A stretch of DNA of 64,000 nt, from contig NZ_JBHKFI010000008.1 in NCBI RefSeq assembly GCF_042263505.1, forward strand, positions 117,154-181,153. Reading direction: 5' to 3'. Positions within the stretch are counted from its first letter, which is position 1, and each line of letters begins with the position of its first letter. The stretch is from Bacillus_BE sp042263505 (GTDB lineage Bacteria; Bacillota; Bacilli; Bacillales; Cytobacillaceae). The notes beneath the pieces were generated by a model that had not been told where the DNA came from, made no database searches, and saw only the letters and a list, made by a program, of their open reading frames with translations. A program made the position numbers and the translations under genes. Shown one piece after another: positions 41,252-49,554 of this stretch.

Positions 41252-42247
41252 TTAGTTAAACATAGAAGAGCTATGAAGTGGCTGGATTCTTGCCTTTGGA
41301 TCCATATAGGTTTTTGCGTTATTGATAGCAGTTGGAGCTTCGCCAAATCCGCAAGCAATTAATTTTACTTTTCCATCATATGTACAAATATCACCTGCTG
41401 CATAAATTCCTGGGATATTTGTTTCCATTTTTGAATTCACAACAATCGCATTTTTTTCGATATTAAGACCCCATTCTTTAATAGGACCAAGAGAGGAAAC
41501 GAAACCGTAGTTCACGATAACGGCATCAACATCGATTGTTTCAAGGTTTTCCCCGTTTGCTTCCTTGATAACTACTTGTTTAATACCTTCTTCGTCTCCA
41601 ATAATGTCTGCAGGAACAAACGGAGTTTTGATTTCAACTTTTGAATTTTGTAGATTTTCAACACTATGCTCATGAGCACGGAATTTATCGCGACGGTGAA
41701 TAATGGTCACTTTTTCGGCAATAGGTTCTAGCATTAATGCCCAATCGACTGCAGAATCGCCACCACCAAAGACCACGACGCGTTGACCTGCAAAATGGTT
41801 GAGATCATCAATAAAGTAATGGAGGTTTTTTCTTTCGTATTGTTGGGCTGCTTCGAGCTCTAAGCGGCGTGGTTGAAAAGCCCCATTTCCAGCAGTAATA
41901 ATAATTGCTTTGGAGTAATGGACCTCTCTATCTGTTGTTAGCTTAAAAACGCCATCATCCTGTTTCACGAGTTTTTCAACGGATTGTTCGAGAACAACAG
42001 TTGGATTAAATTTCGCCATCTGTTCTTTTAAATTATTAATTAATTCTTGTGCACGAACCTTTGGAAATCCGGCTACATCATATATATATTTTTCTGGGTA
42101 AAGCGCAGATAATTGTCCACCGAGCTGAGGTAAGCTTTCAATTATCTTCACAGTAGCCTGTCTCATTCCACCATAAAAAGCTGTGTAAAGTCCAATGGGA
42201 CCTCCGCCAATTATTGTAATATCATAAACCCTTTGATCTTCTTTCAC
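41252..42247 (-). CDS. yumC: Ferredoxin/flavodoxin-NADP reductase YumC
   Basis: A 331-residue thioredoxin-reductase-like FAD enzyme, the Bacillus type of ferredoxin-NADP oxidoreductase, lacking the CxxC disulfide of thioredoxin reductase. The FAD motif YDITIIGGGPIGLYTAFYGG is near residue 10. The NADPH motif VVVFGGGDSAVDWALM is near 160. GIYAAGDICTYDGKVKLIACGFGEAP lies toward the C-terminus in pieces. GGGAGGACTTGAT fixes GTG 42247; upstream in-frame codons have no ribosome-binding site. It can supply electrons for Fe-S enzymes. Confidence 0.92.
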   Translation of the reverse strand: MKEDQRVYDITIIGGGPIGLYTAFYGGMRQATVKIIESLPQLGGQLSALYPEKYIYDVAGFPKVRAQELINNLKEQMAKFNPTVVLEQSVEKLVKQDDGVFKLTTDREVHYSKAIIITAGNGAFQPRRLELEAAQQYERKNLHYFIDDLNHFAGQRVVVFGGGDSAVDWALMLEPIAEKVTIIHRRDKFRAHEHSVENLQNSKVEIKTPFVPADIIGDEEGIKQVVIKEANGENLETIDVDAVIVNYGFVSSLGPIKEWGLNIEKNAIVVNSKMETNIPGIYAAGDICTYDGKVKLIACGFGEAPTAINNAKTYMDPKARIQPLHSSSMFN

Positions 42248-42504
42248 ATCAAGTCCTCCCACCATAAAGTACGTTTTTCTTCCATTATAATACCACAAAA
42301 GTTCTGGAATCACTCGAAGAATACTCCAAGAAAAATGATTTTCGAAAGATTAAAAATAAAAGTATGATTATGATATTAATAACGTTAAGAAAATTATTAT
42401 CTGTGGAAATAAAAGCTTGAAAATAACAAGAAAAAGGAATATGATGTTAGATAGAAAATATGTTAACGTTTCGTGACAATTTTCTTACATTTTTTTGTCT
42501 GTTT

Positions 42505-42522
42505 TCGTGAAAAACATCACAA
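42505..42522. promoter_or_regulatory. Possible Rex operator upstream of yumB
   Basis: TCGTGAAAAACATCACAA matches TTGTGAAATATTTCACAA, the Rex consensus as I recall it, at 14 of 18 positions, including both GTGA/TCAC half-sites with the right spacing. It lies in the 366-bp gap between divergent yumC and yumB, 92 bp before yumB. Rex senses NADH/NAD, and type II NADH dehydrogenase genes are known Rex targets. I see no other element in the gap. Confidence 0.45.
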
Positions 42523-42613
42523 ACTTTTTAGCGCTATTTAAAAATAATATTAGACGTAGCGGTTAAAATAAGGGAAATTGCAGAAAAAATAAAATGGTTG
42601 GAAGTGATTATTC

Positions 42614-43831
42614 TTGAGAAAGCCAAAAATCGTCATCCTCGGAGCCGGTTACGGTGGATTGATGGCAGCAACACAATTACAAAAAACATTAGGGGTTAAT
42701 GAAGCAGATATCGTCGTAGTAAACAAAAATGATTATCATTATGAAACTACTTGGTTACATGAAGCATCAGCAGGTACTTTACATCATGACCGAGTACGTT
42801 ATGATATAAGCAATGTTCTAGATCGTAATAAAGTGGAACTTGTTTGCGGAACCGCGTTAGAAGTGAAACCAGCTGATAAAGTAGTTGTGCTCGATAGTGG
42901 GGAAATATCTTATGATTATCTCGTGATTGCTTTAGGTGCTGAATCTGAAACGTTTGGGATCAAAGGATTAAAAGAATATGCATTTTCGATTGTCAATGTG
43001 AACGCAGCACGTCAAATTCGTGAACATATTGAATATCAATTTGCTACTTATAATACAGAAGAAGTAAAAAATGATGACCGCTTGACGATTGTGGTTGGTG
43101 GGGCTGGTTTTACTGGAATCGAATTTTTAGGTGAGCTTACAAATCGTGTTCCTGAGCTATGCCGTGAATACGATATTGACCCACAAAAAGTGAAGATTTA
43201 TTGTGTGGAAGCAGCACCGGTGGTTTTACCTGGATTTGATTCAGAGCTAGTTGATTACGCTGTTGCTAAATTAGAAAAGAAAGGTGTTACTTTCAAAATT
43301 GGTACAGCCATCAAGGAAGCAACAAAAGATGGGATCCTTGTTAGTAAAGGGGAAGATGAATTAGAAGAAATCAAAGCTGGTACAGTTGTTTGGGCTGCTG
43401 GTGTTCGTGGAAACTCCATCATCGAAAAGTCAGGCTTTGAAGCAATGCGTGCTCGTGTGAAAGTGGAAAAAGATTTACGTGTACCAGGACATGACAATAT
43501 CTTTATTATCGGTGATTGCTCACTATTTATTAATGAAGAAATTAATCGTCCATATCCACCAACTGCACAAATCGCTATGCAACAGGGAATCACATGTGCG
43601 AAAAACTTAGTCGCCCTTGTTCGTGAAAAAACAGAACTAGAAACGTTTGTTCCCGACATTAAAGGGTCTGTATGTTCCCTAGGTGAAGACGATGCCGTTG
43701 GTCTTGTTTTCGGCAAGAAGCTAGTTGGAACAAAAGCTTCCTTTATGAAAAAAGTCATTGATAACCGCGCGTTATTTATGATTGGTGGCGCATCACTAGT
43801 CTTGAAAAAAGGAAAGTTTAAATTATTCTAA
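42614..43831 (+). CDS. yumB: Type II NADH dehydrogenase YumB
   Basis: A 405-residue non-proton-pumping NADH:quinone oxidoreductase family member. The FAD motif KIVILGAGYGGLMAATQL is at the start. The NADH motif LTIVVGGAGFTGIEFLGEL is near residue 158. GHDNIFIIGDCSLFINEE is near 295, and the C-terminal amphipathic membrane-anchor region follows SLGEDDAVGLVFGKKL. TTG 42614 is the start, after TTGGAAGTGATTATTC. It is divergent from yumC. Confidence 0.91.
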   Translation: MRKPKIVILGAGYGGLMAATQLQKTLGVNEADIVVVNKNDYHYETTWLHEASAGTLHHDRVRYDISNVLDRNKVELVCGTALEVKPADKVVVLDSGEISYDYLVIALGAESETFGIKGLKEYAFSIVNVNAARQIREHIEYQFATYNTEEVKNDDRLTIVVGGAGFTGIEFLGELTNRVPELCREYDIDPQKVKIYCVEAAPVVLPGFDSELVDYAVAKLEKKGVTFKIGTAIKEATKDGILVSKGEDELEEIKAGTVVWAAGVRGNSIIEKSGFEAMRARVKVEKDLRVPGHDNIFIIGDCSLFINEEINRPYPPTAQIAMQQGITCAKNLVALVREKTELETFVPDIKGSVCSLGEDDAVGLVFGKKLVGTKASFMKKVIDNRALFMIGGASLVLKKGKFKLF

Positions 43832-43840
43832 TAAAAGAAA

Positions 43841-43879
43841 AATGAGGCTGGCTCCGAATGAGTCAGTCTCATTCCTTTA
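43841..43879 (+). terminator. Terminator of yumB
   Basis: AATGAGGCTGGCTC pairs with GAGTCAGTCTCATT (two G-T pairs), followed by CCTTTAT. Confidence 0.85.
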
Positions 43880-44177
43880 TATACGCTGTTTTCTTGCTAT
43901 CCGAATGAATTCGTGATTCAGACTGAATAGCTTTGGAAATCAGCCGAACTATCCGAAAGCTTCTATAAATGTATACGAAGAGCAACAAAAATTACGAAAG
44001 GTACCTTTATAAAAAAATACCCATACTCCCCCTGTGGATTTATATCTTGAAAATTCAACTGAATCAACATCGCCACCAAATATTTGATTGATCAACTAAA
44101 TCATAAATATAAATTGACTCTTTTTTATAGGTTCAGTTAAACTTAAGATTGATGGGTGATAAGGGAGGGTATCAGCT
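43880..44177. other. Intergenic stretch without a recognisable gene
   Basis: About 300 bp between the yumB terminator and yuiB. No ORF with a ribosome-binding site is visible on either strand. The small cysteine-rich yuiA gene found here in B. subtilis is not recognisable. Only the yuiB ribosome-binding site GGGAGGGT at the end is clear. Confidence 0.5.
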
Positions 44178-44510
44178 TTGCATGACACGATATTAGCATT
44201 GCCAATTACAATCATTTCCATGTTGCTGTTTTTTGTTTTATTTTTTGGAATTGGCTTTATTTTAAATATGCTATTAAGAATGACTTGGATTATGGCAATC
44301 ATTTTTCCAATTGTAGCGATTTTTCTCATTGATAAGGTGCGGTTTGTTGATTATTTTACGAATAGTAAAGAGGCATTTATAAGTTTAGGACACGCCTTAA
44401 CTGGGATGGCGCTTGTGGATATATTTATTGTTGGAAGCGGTTTTCTTGGTGCTATTGGTGCAGGAATTACGATGAGAATTTTACGCAAAAAAGGCTATCA
44501 AATGTTTTAA
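44178..44510 (+). CDS. yuiB: YuiB family membrane protein
   Basis: A 110-residue integral membrane protein with about three hydrophobic segments: LALPITIISMLLFFVLFFGIGFIL, TWIMAIIFPIVAIFLI and LVDIFIVGSGFLGAIGAGI, each read in part. It ends MRILRKKGYQMF. It matches YuiB; the function is unknown. TTG 44178 is the start, 7 nt after GGGAGGGT. It precedes yuiC as in B. subtilis but is separated from it by a strong terminator. Confidence 0.82.
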   Translation: MHDTILALPITIISMLLFFVLFFGIGFILNMLLRMTWIMAIIFPIVAIFLIDKVRFVDYFTNSKEAFISLGHALTGMALVDIFIVGSGFLGAIGAGITMRILRKKGYQMF

Positions 44511-44531
44511 AATGGAATTGTAACAAAGGAT

Positions 44532-44579
44532 GGGTGAATCAACATTGCTTCAGGTGAAGCAAGTGTGATTCCCTTTTTT
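44532..44579 (+). terminator. Terminator of yuiB
   Basis: A long interrupted stem: GGGTGAATC with GATTCCC, and TTGCTTC with GAAGCAA around AGGT, followed by TTTTTTA. Confidence 0.88.
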
Positions 44580-44690
44580 ATTGTATAAAAAATCTAAAAA
44601 TTCACTTATCTTAGCTTGTTTTTTTCCTTTTTATGAATATTTCATCTGAATATGGGAAATGAATATTCATGGAAGGAGTGAAAATTTTCT

Positions 44691-45401
44691 ATGAATAATT
44701 TGAAAAAGTGGACAAGACGTTTGATCATGACCATCTTGTTTTTAGCAGCACTCTTTACAACCTTTCAATCTATTTCTGGAGTGAACGCAAAGACCATTAT
44801 GGTTTCAATGGAAACCGGATCTGATTCAATGACTGATTATGATGGGACTTATTTAACAAATGATGATAGACTACTTGGCTTAGCCATGAAGGAATTAAAC
44901 CATAAAAGCAAAGATCAAACATTGATTTCTTCAAGTGAGGAAGTGAAGGGAAAAAAGCCAACTCTAGAGGAAAAAGATTGGTCTCAATATCCCTCGACAA
45001 CGGTAGTCGCAACTGGTTATACAGCAGGATATGAATCAACTGGAAAAAATCCTAATGACCCAGAGTTTGGTATTACCTATTCTGGTGTAAAGGTAAAAAG
45101 GGATTTATATTCCACTATCGCAGCTGATTTAAATGTTTTTCCGATTGGGACGATTCTTTTTGTTCCCAAATATGGTTTCGGTGTCGTGGCAGATAAGGGA
45201 GGAGCCATTAAAGGAAATAGGCTTGACCTTTATTATGAAACGGTAAGTGATGTTTATAAGGAGTGGGGCAAGAAAACGATTAAGGTCTATGTTGTGAAAC
45301 GTGGAGATGGGCAGCTAACAGAAAAAAAATTAAGGCAATTAAATGAAATGAAACCGATGCAGGTATTCCGTCAGCAATTTTTAAAGTCTAAAAAAGAATA
45401 A
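44691..45401 (+). CDS. yuiC: 3D-domain cell-wall lytic protein YuiC
   Basis: A 236-residue exported protein. The N-terminal segment RLIMTILFLAALFTTFQSISGVNA is a signal peptide with an Ala-x-Ala-like end. A variable middle part follows. The C-terminal 3D domain is DLYSTIAADLNVFPIGTILFVP, GFGVVADKGGAIKGNRLDLYY, named for its conserved Asp residues; it is a lytic transglycosylase fold (MltA/RpfB-like). Stationary-phase survival proteins of this type remodel peptidoglycan. The ATG follows ATGGAAGGAGTGAAAATTTTCT. A 12-bp palindrome ATGAATATTCAT lies just upstream. Confidence 0.88.
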   Translation: MNNLKKWTRRLIMTILFLAALFTTFQSISGVNAKTIMVSMETGSDSMTDYDGTYLTNDDRLLGLAMKELNHKSKDQTLISSSEEVKGKKPTLEEKDWSQYPSTTVVATGYTAGYESTGKNPNDPEFGITYSGVKVKRDLYSTIAADLNVFPIGTILFVPKYGFGVVADKGGAIKGNRLDLYYETVSDVYKEWGKKTIKVYVVKRGDGQLTEKKLRQLNEMKPMQVFRQQFLKSKKE

Positions 45402-45411
45402 TAATATTATC

Positions 45412-45447
45412 AGAACGAGACAAGACACTCTTGTCTCGTTCTTTCTA
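45412..45447 (+). terminator. Terminator of yuiC
   Basis: AGAACGAGACAAG pairs exactly with CTTGTCTCGTTCT across ACACT, then TTCTATTT. Confidence 0.9.
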
Positions 45448-45549
45448 TTTAATAGAGGGAGTACATGCTTTTCGTCTTAGAAAATGTATCATTCGATATT
45501 TTTTCGATATAATAGAGATTGCATTAGTGATCGTAAGAGGAGGATGAAA

Positions 45550-47055
45550 ATGTTTACTGTTCAAAATGAAATCGATTTCTCAACAAATCATGAAATCTTG
45601 ATTATCGGCGTTTTTGAAAAACCAGTGAAATTTGAAGAACAACTGGAAAATTTAGACCAATTATTTGATGGATATCTTACACAGCTTGTGAAATCAGGTG
45701 ATATTTCTGCAAAAAGAAAGGCAATTTCCACTGTACATACCTTTGGAAAAATTGGCGCGCAACGGTTATTATTTGTTGGACTAGGAAAAGAAAAGGATTT
45801 TGATTTTGAAATTTTAAGAGAAGCATTAGGAAAAGCCTTTAATGCCGCTGAAAATGGAAGAATAACTGAAGCTGCAGTATTTTTAGACTCCCTCATCTCA
45901 ACTCATGTTGATCCTCTTGATGCTGCTCATGCGGTAAGCGAGGCCTTTGCCCTCGCGACCTATCACTTTGAAGGATACAAGCAACAATCGAATGATGGAA
46001 GCAAAAAAATAGAAAAGATCACCGTGTTAAGTGAGCAGGCAGATGGTGATGAAATTCATTCTTCCCTTACTGTTGGTTATTCTTTTGGAATTGGAACAAA
46101 TTCAGCTCGTACACTAGTGAATCTTCCTAGTAATATGCTTACTGCAACCGATATCGCAGATTATGCAAAAGAATTAGGACAGGAATATGATTTTGAAGTC
46201 GAAATTTTAGAAAAAGAAGATATGCTAAAACTGGGGATGGGTGCCCTTCTAGCTGTAAATCAAGGGTCAATTGAACCTCCCAAAATGATTGTTTTAAAAT
46301 ATCAAGGCAAAGAGGAATGGAAGGATGTTTTGGGATTAGTTGGGAAAGGGATTACCTTTGATACAGGGGGCTACTCCATCAAATCAAAGGATGGCATCGT
46401 AGGGATGAAAACGGATATGGGTGGAGCTGCTGCTGTATTAGGAGCGATGCAGATTATTGGTGAACTAAAGCCTGAGCAAAATGTGGTTGCGGTGATTCCA
46501 TCGACTGATAATATGGTTAGTGGCGGTGCATTTAAACCGGATGATGTGATTACTTCTTTAAGTGGAAAGACGATTGAAGTCCTTAATACAGATGCTGAAG
46601 GCCGACTCGTGTTAGCAGATGCCGTTACCTATGCAAAGCATCATGGAGCAAGCTACTTGGTAGATGTCGCAACCTTAACTGGCGGGGTGATTACCGCTCT
46701 TGGAAATGATACAACTGGTGTATTCACGAATCATGAGGTTTTACTTGAACAAGTGTTAGAAGCAGCATACGAAGCAGGGGAACCAATTTGGCGTCTTCCT
46801 ATTTTTGAGAAGGATAAGGAGAGGGTAAGAGGAAGCAAAATCGCTGATTTAAATAACTCCCCTGGTCGGGAAGGACATGCAATTATGGGAGCGGCTTTTA
46901 TTGGTGAATTTGCTGAAGAGACACCATGGGTTCACCTAGATATTGCTGGTACTGCAACGATTAATCATGATCATGAACTTGGTCCAGCTGGTGCAACTGG
47001 GGTTATGGTCCGAACTCTTGCCTTGTTAGTAGAACGTTTCGAGCCAATTGAATAG
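45550..47055 (+). CDS. pepA: Leucyl aminopeptidase (M17 family)
   Basis: A 501-residue cytosolic di-metal aminopeptidase. The metal and catalytic residues lie in VGKGITFDTGGYSIKS, MKTDMGGAAAVLGA and the signature NTDAEGRLVLADAVTYA near residue 350. The N-terminal domain is variable, as in the family. AGAGGAGGATGAAA fixes ATG 45550; the longer frame to 45484 is not preceded by a ribosome-binding site. This matches YuiE of B. subtilis. It is monocistronic. Confidence 0.93.
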   Translation: MFTVQNEIDFSTNHEILIIGVFEKPVKFEEQLENLDQLFDGYLTQLVKSGDISAKRKAISTVHTFGKIGAQRLLFVGLGKEKDFDFEILREALGKAFNAAENGRITEAAVFLDSLISTHVDPLDAAHAVSEAFALATYHFEGYKQQSNDGSKKIEKITVLSEQADGDEIHSSLTVGYSFGIGTNSARTLVNLPSNMLTATDIADYAKELGQEYDFEVEILEKEDMLKLGMGALLAVNQGSIEPPKMIVLKYQGKEEWKDVLGLVGKGITFDTGGYSIKSKDGIVGMKTDMGGAAAVLGAMQIIGELKPEQNVVAVIPSTDNMVSGGAFKPDDVITSLSGKTIEVLNTDAEGRLVLADAVTYAKHHGASYLVDVATLTGGVITALGNDTTGVFTNHEVLLEQVLEAAYEAGEPIWRLPIFEKDKERVRGSKIADLNNSPGREGHAIMGAAFIGEFAEETPWVHLDIAGTATINHDHELGPAGATGVMVRTLALLVERFEPIE

Positions 47056-47062
47056 TATCGAA

Positions 47063-47094
47063 GAAAAGGCTATCAAATGTGACAGCCTTTTCTG
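47063..47094 (+). terminator. Terminator of pepA
   Basis: GAAAAGGCT pairs with AGCCTTTTC; the following run TGTAG is weak, so efficiency is uncertain. Confidence 0.75.
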
Positions 47095-47111
47095 TAGAAG
47101 AATCCCTCTAA

Positions 47112-47378
47112 GAGGAAGAAATTAATAATAGGTTACAACCGATTGAAGGGGAAGAGTCGGAGGATATGATTTTTTTCTATACAGATGGAATTATTGCAGC
47201 TCAAAATAAAATGGGGGAACAGGACAAAATTGAGCGCCAGATGCAGGTTTTACTGGACAATAGAGAAAAGAATGAAAAGGAAAATGAGAAAGGGGTTCTT
47301 GCGTCGATTGCTGATTTTACATTAGGTGTTCCGCAAAAGGACGATATTACAATGGTTCTTTTAAAAATAGAGGAGTAA
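47112..47378 (+). pseudogene. 3' fragment of a PP2C/SpoIIE-type phosphatase gene
   Basis: The frame is open from 47112, after a stop at 47109. It reads NRLQPIEGEESEDMIFFYTDGII, then a short Lys/Glu-rich helix and SIADFTLGVPQKDDITMVLLKIEE before the stop. FFYTDGI and KDDITMVLLK are the last two motifs of RsbU/SpoIIE-type PPM phosphatases; the catalytic core before them is missing. The segment between the motifs is also shortened. A 70-codon ORF could start at ATG 47166, but a truncated, non-functional remnant is more likely. Confidence 0.65.
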
Positions 47379-47478
47379 TCTCCTGCTAAATTGAAGGCTA
47401 GCCTACGCCAATCCTAGGCAATTTGCATATGAAAGTAGTGTAGGGGAGTACAGATTTAGTTGAAGGAGGTTTACCTTA

Positions 47479-47676
47479 ATGCCTTATTATCGAAATCCGT
47501 ATGACCAAAGAGGATTTTTCTTTGGAGTGCCATTTCTCGGTGGCTTAGTTGGTTCGGCCGTATTTTTCCCTCGGCCACGGCCGTTTTACCCACCGTTTCC
47601 GCCATATCCTCCTTATGGTGGCTATGGTGGCTATGGATTTATGGATTCGGACCACCATTTTATTAATAGAGCATAG
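47479..47676 (+). CDS. Small Pro/Gly/Tyr-rich protein, unknown function
   Basis: 65 residues: MPYYRNPYDQRGFFFGVPFLGGLVGSAVFF in pieces, then a run of Pro, Phe and Tyr (PPFPPYPPYGGYGGYGF) and a short His-containing end. TTGAAGGAGGTTTACCTTA gives a strong ribosome-binding site, and a perfect terminator follows, so it is very likely expressed. Composition resembles small spore-coat or surface-exposed Bacillus proteins with one hydrophobic GFLGG-like segment. I do not recognise a named family. Confidence 0.72.
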   Translation: MPYYRNPYDQRGFFFGVPFLGGLVGSAVFFPRPRPFYPPFPPYPPYGGYGGYGFMDSDHHFINRA

Positions 47677-47715
47677 CTAAAAAGGACTGTCGGATAGGTG
47701 GTCCTTTTTAGTACT
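47677..47715 (+). terminator. Terminator of the small Pro/Gly/Tyr-rich gene
   Basis: CTAAAAAGGAC pairs exactly with GTCCTTTTTAG; the stem begins right after the stop codon. Confidence 0.88.
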
Positions 47716-47933
47716 TAAAAAAAGTATAAATTGGCAGCAAAGATGAAAATTCGACGTAGAAGCCAATTTTAAGAATAAAGTATAAGTGCACAAAGGGAGG
47801 CTTACGAGAAATGCTTCGCAGCCGAAAAAAGCGCTTTTCTTTTTTCGGTGAACTACGCCTCTGTCTGCGCCTGAAGGCTCGCCAATCGGCGAGTTTTCTT
47901 TATATGAGAAAAAAATGAGAAAGGTGCTTCCTG
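47716..47933. other. Non-coding stretch with several inverted repeats
   Basis: CCGAAAAAA pairs with TTTTTTCGG around GCGCTTTTC (about 47822-47848), and CTCGCC/GGCGAG with TTTTCTTT follows at 47878-47900. No ORF with a ribosome-binding site is apparent. It lies between two genes that converge, so more hairpins are present than termination alone requires. Confidence 0.5.
47878..47902 (+). terminator. Terminator-like hairpin in the non-coding stretch
   Basis: CTCGCC and GGCGAG around AATC, followed by TTTTCTTT. Confidence 0.65.
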
Positions 47934-48338
47934 TTAAAACCATCTTAAATGTAATAATAACTGGCAGCAATTTGCTTGTGTTGTATCTTTAAGAAAAAGC
48001 AATCTCAGACCATCAGGATTATATTCGACCTCCGGTTTTGATTTGATTCCGGTTGAACGTATTAGATCTTGTACCTTATTCTTATTAGAATGCTGGGCGG
48101 CATTCATTAAATCAAATGAAAACTTTCGGTTTGTTGCCATCCTTTCCAAAATAACACTTGCGTCGAGCATGAGAGCTTGCATATGCTTAGCAGAGGCCAT
48201 AAATATTTTGGGGTCAACCAGTGGAAATGAACGATATGCTGTATAAGGTAAGGAATAATTTGTTTGAGGTGTGTAATGGGGAAAATAGGAATAATTTATT
48301 GGATAGTAGGAACGATCATAAGGATAAAATGGATCCAT
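47934..48338 (-). CDS. Conserved hypothetical protein with Tyr/Pro-rich N-terminus
   Basis: 134 residues, start ATG 48338 behind AAAGGGGGGAATAAA. The first 45 residues are rich in Tyr, Pro and Ser (MDPFYPYDRSYYPINYSYFP and on). The rest is helical: MASAKHMQALMLDASVILERMA, then DLMNAAQHSNKNKVQDLIRSTG, EVEYNPDGLRLLF and a Cys-Cys pair near the end. I recall the helical part as a conserved Bacillus hypothetical protein. The low-complexity head suggests a spore or coat association, but this is a guess. No signal peptide. Confidence 0.72.
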   Translation of the reverse strand: MDPFYPYDRSYYPINYSYFPHYTPQTNYSLPYTAYRSFPLVDPKIFMASAKHMQALMLDASVILERMATNRKFSFDLMNAAQHSNKNKVQDLIRSTGIKSKPEVEYNPDGLRLLFLKDTTQANCCQLLLHLRWF

Positions 48339-48518
48339 TTTATTCCCCCCTTTCGCATCATTTTCCCCTTTCAATTTATGTTAATGAGTGCCTATCCTAT
48401 GTTAAATTTTTTAGATAGTTAGAGAAAAGGGAATTTAAGGAAGGCGGCGAATATATATTAAGAATTAAATGGAATCAACCAGTTAGTTGTTTCTGACGAA
48501 ATAAAAAGGGGGAAAAAC

Positions 48519-48902
48519 ATGTTAACTAACACATTAATCAACAGTCTTGGAATTGAAGTAATCGAACTTTTGAAAGGGAAAGTAGTTGCCACGATGCCTG
48601 TAGATGAAAGAACAAGACAGCCATTTGGATTATTACATGGCGGTGCGTCTGTAGCTTTAGCGGAAACCGTTGCTTCTATCGGTGCTTTTGAACTTGTTGA
48701 TAAAGAAACAGAAGCAGTAGTTGGTCTTGAAATAAACGCCAATCATATAAAAGGAAAAAGAGACGGAGTGGTTACTGCAACTGGTACGGTTTTACATCAA
48801 GGGAGAACGACAATGGTTTGGGATATTAGAATCACGGATGAAGAAGGTAATTTAATTTGTGTATCAAGATGTACAATGGCGGTTATTAAACAAAAGAAGT
48901 AA
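48519..48902 (+). CDS. yuxO: Hotdog-fold acyl-CoA thioesterase YuxO
   Basis: A 127-residue PaaI/4HBT-type thioesterase. PFGLLHGGASVALAETVAS carries the HGG motif and catalytic Glu near residue 50; VGLEINANHIKGKRDGVV and HQGRTTMVWDIRI follow. It matches YuxO of B. subtilis, which has been linked to 1,4-dihydroxy-2-naphthoyl-CoA hydrolysis in menaquinone synthesis (MenI). I treat that substrate as likely, not proven. The ATG follows AAAAGGGGGAAAAAC. The comQXPA genes next to yuxO in B. subtilis are absent. Confidence 0.85.
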   Translation: MLTNTLINSLGIEVIELLKGKVVATMPVDERTRQPFGLLHGGASVALAETVASIGAFELVDKETEAVVGLEINANHIKGKRDGVVTATGTVLHQGRTTMVWDIRITDEEGNLICVSRCTMAVIKQKK

Positions 48903-48915
48903 TTTTCACCGTAAC

Positions 48916-48956
48916 GAAAGCTTGCTATTATTAAAAGAGGCAAGCTTTCTTTTTAA
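48916..48956 (+). terminator. Terminator of yuxO
   Basis: GAAAGCTTGC pairs with GCAAGCTTTC, followed by TTTTTAATT. Confidence 0.88.
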
Positions 48957-48989
48957 TTGGCTTGGAAATAGACAGTTGGTGAATTTAAA

Positions 48990-49547
48990 ATGAAAAATAC
49001 TTATCTTACAAGCTATTTTCCTCTTTTTTCTATCCTTTTATTTAGTTTGAGCATTTCAATAAGGGTGGAGCTAACATTAATTGAATTCTTGAAGAAAATC
49101 GGAATCTATGAAGGGATGAGGGAGTTTTTCTCAGAAGGCGGAATCAAGCTCTCATTAATGATTTTATTACTTGTCCTCCTTTTTATGGTTTTTGCTGCAT
49201 TAAAGCTGATTGCCGATACGATTAATGAACTATCGCTCCTTTTCTTTTCAAAGGATTCGGAAGGGGATTGCTTGAAGAATATTCGCTCAGGTTCCATTAT
49301 CTATTTTTTGGGCGGTGCGCTTTCGTTAGTTAGCATGTTTAGTTTTATTGGTATTGCCGTTATTTTTTTAGCCACAACCTTGATTTATTTTATTTATTTC
49401 GTATTTAAAGTGAGTGCCACGATCTCAATCACAGGCATCATTGGGTTAATCTTCTTTCAAGTTCTTATATGGTCAACACTTTTAATCGGTGTCTTTTTTA
49501 TTGGAATAAAGGTATATAATAGTATCATTTCAAGCCTGCCAATATAG
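48990..49547 (+). CDS. yufK: YufK family membrane protein (DUF5366)
   Basis: A 185-residue protein with about four hydrophobic segments (YFPLFSILLFSLSISI; LSLMILLLVLLFMVFAAL; YFLGGALSLVSMFSFIGIAV and on; IGLIFFQVLIWSTLLIGVFF). Length and order match YufK of B. subtilis, unknown function. A ribosome-binding site is weak (TTGGTGAATTTAAA), so translation may be low. An IS-derived remnant begins 7 bp after its stop. Confidence 0.78.
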   Translation: MKNTYLTSYFPLFSILLFSLSISIRVELTLIEFLKKIGIYEGMREFFSEGGIKLSLMILLLVLLFMVFAALKLIADTINELSLLFFSKDSEGDCLKNIRSGSIIYFLGGALSLVSMFSFIGIAVIFLATTLIYFIYFVFKVSATISITGIIGLIFFQVLIWSTLLIGVFFIGIKVYNSIISSLPI

Positions 49548-49554
49548 AAAAAAA

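Noticed and set aside
44659..44670. ATGAATATTCAT upstream of yuiC as a FadR site
   Set aside because: Only the core palindrome is present; the TGAATGA and TCATTCA half-sites seen before fadN are incomplete.
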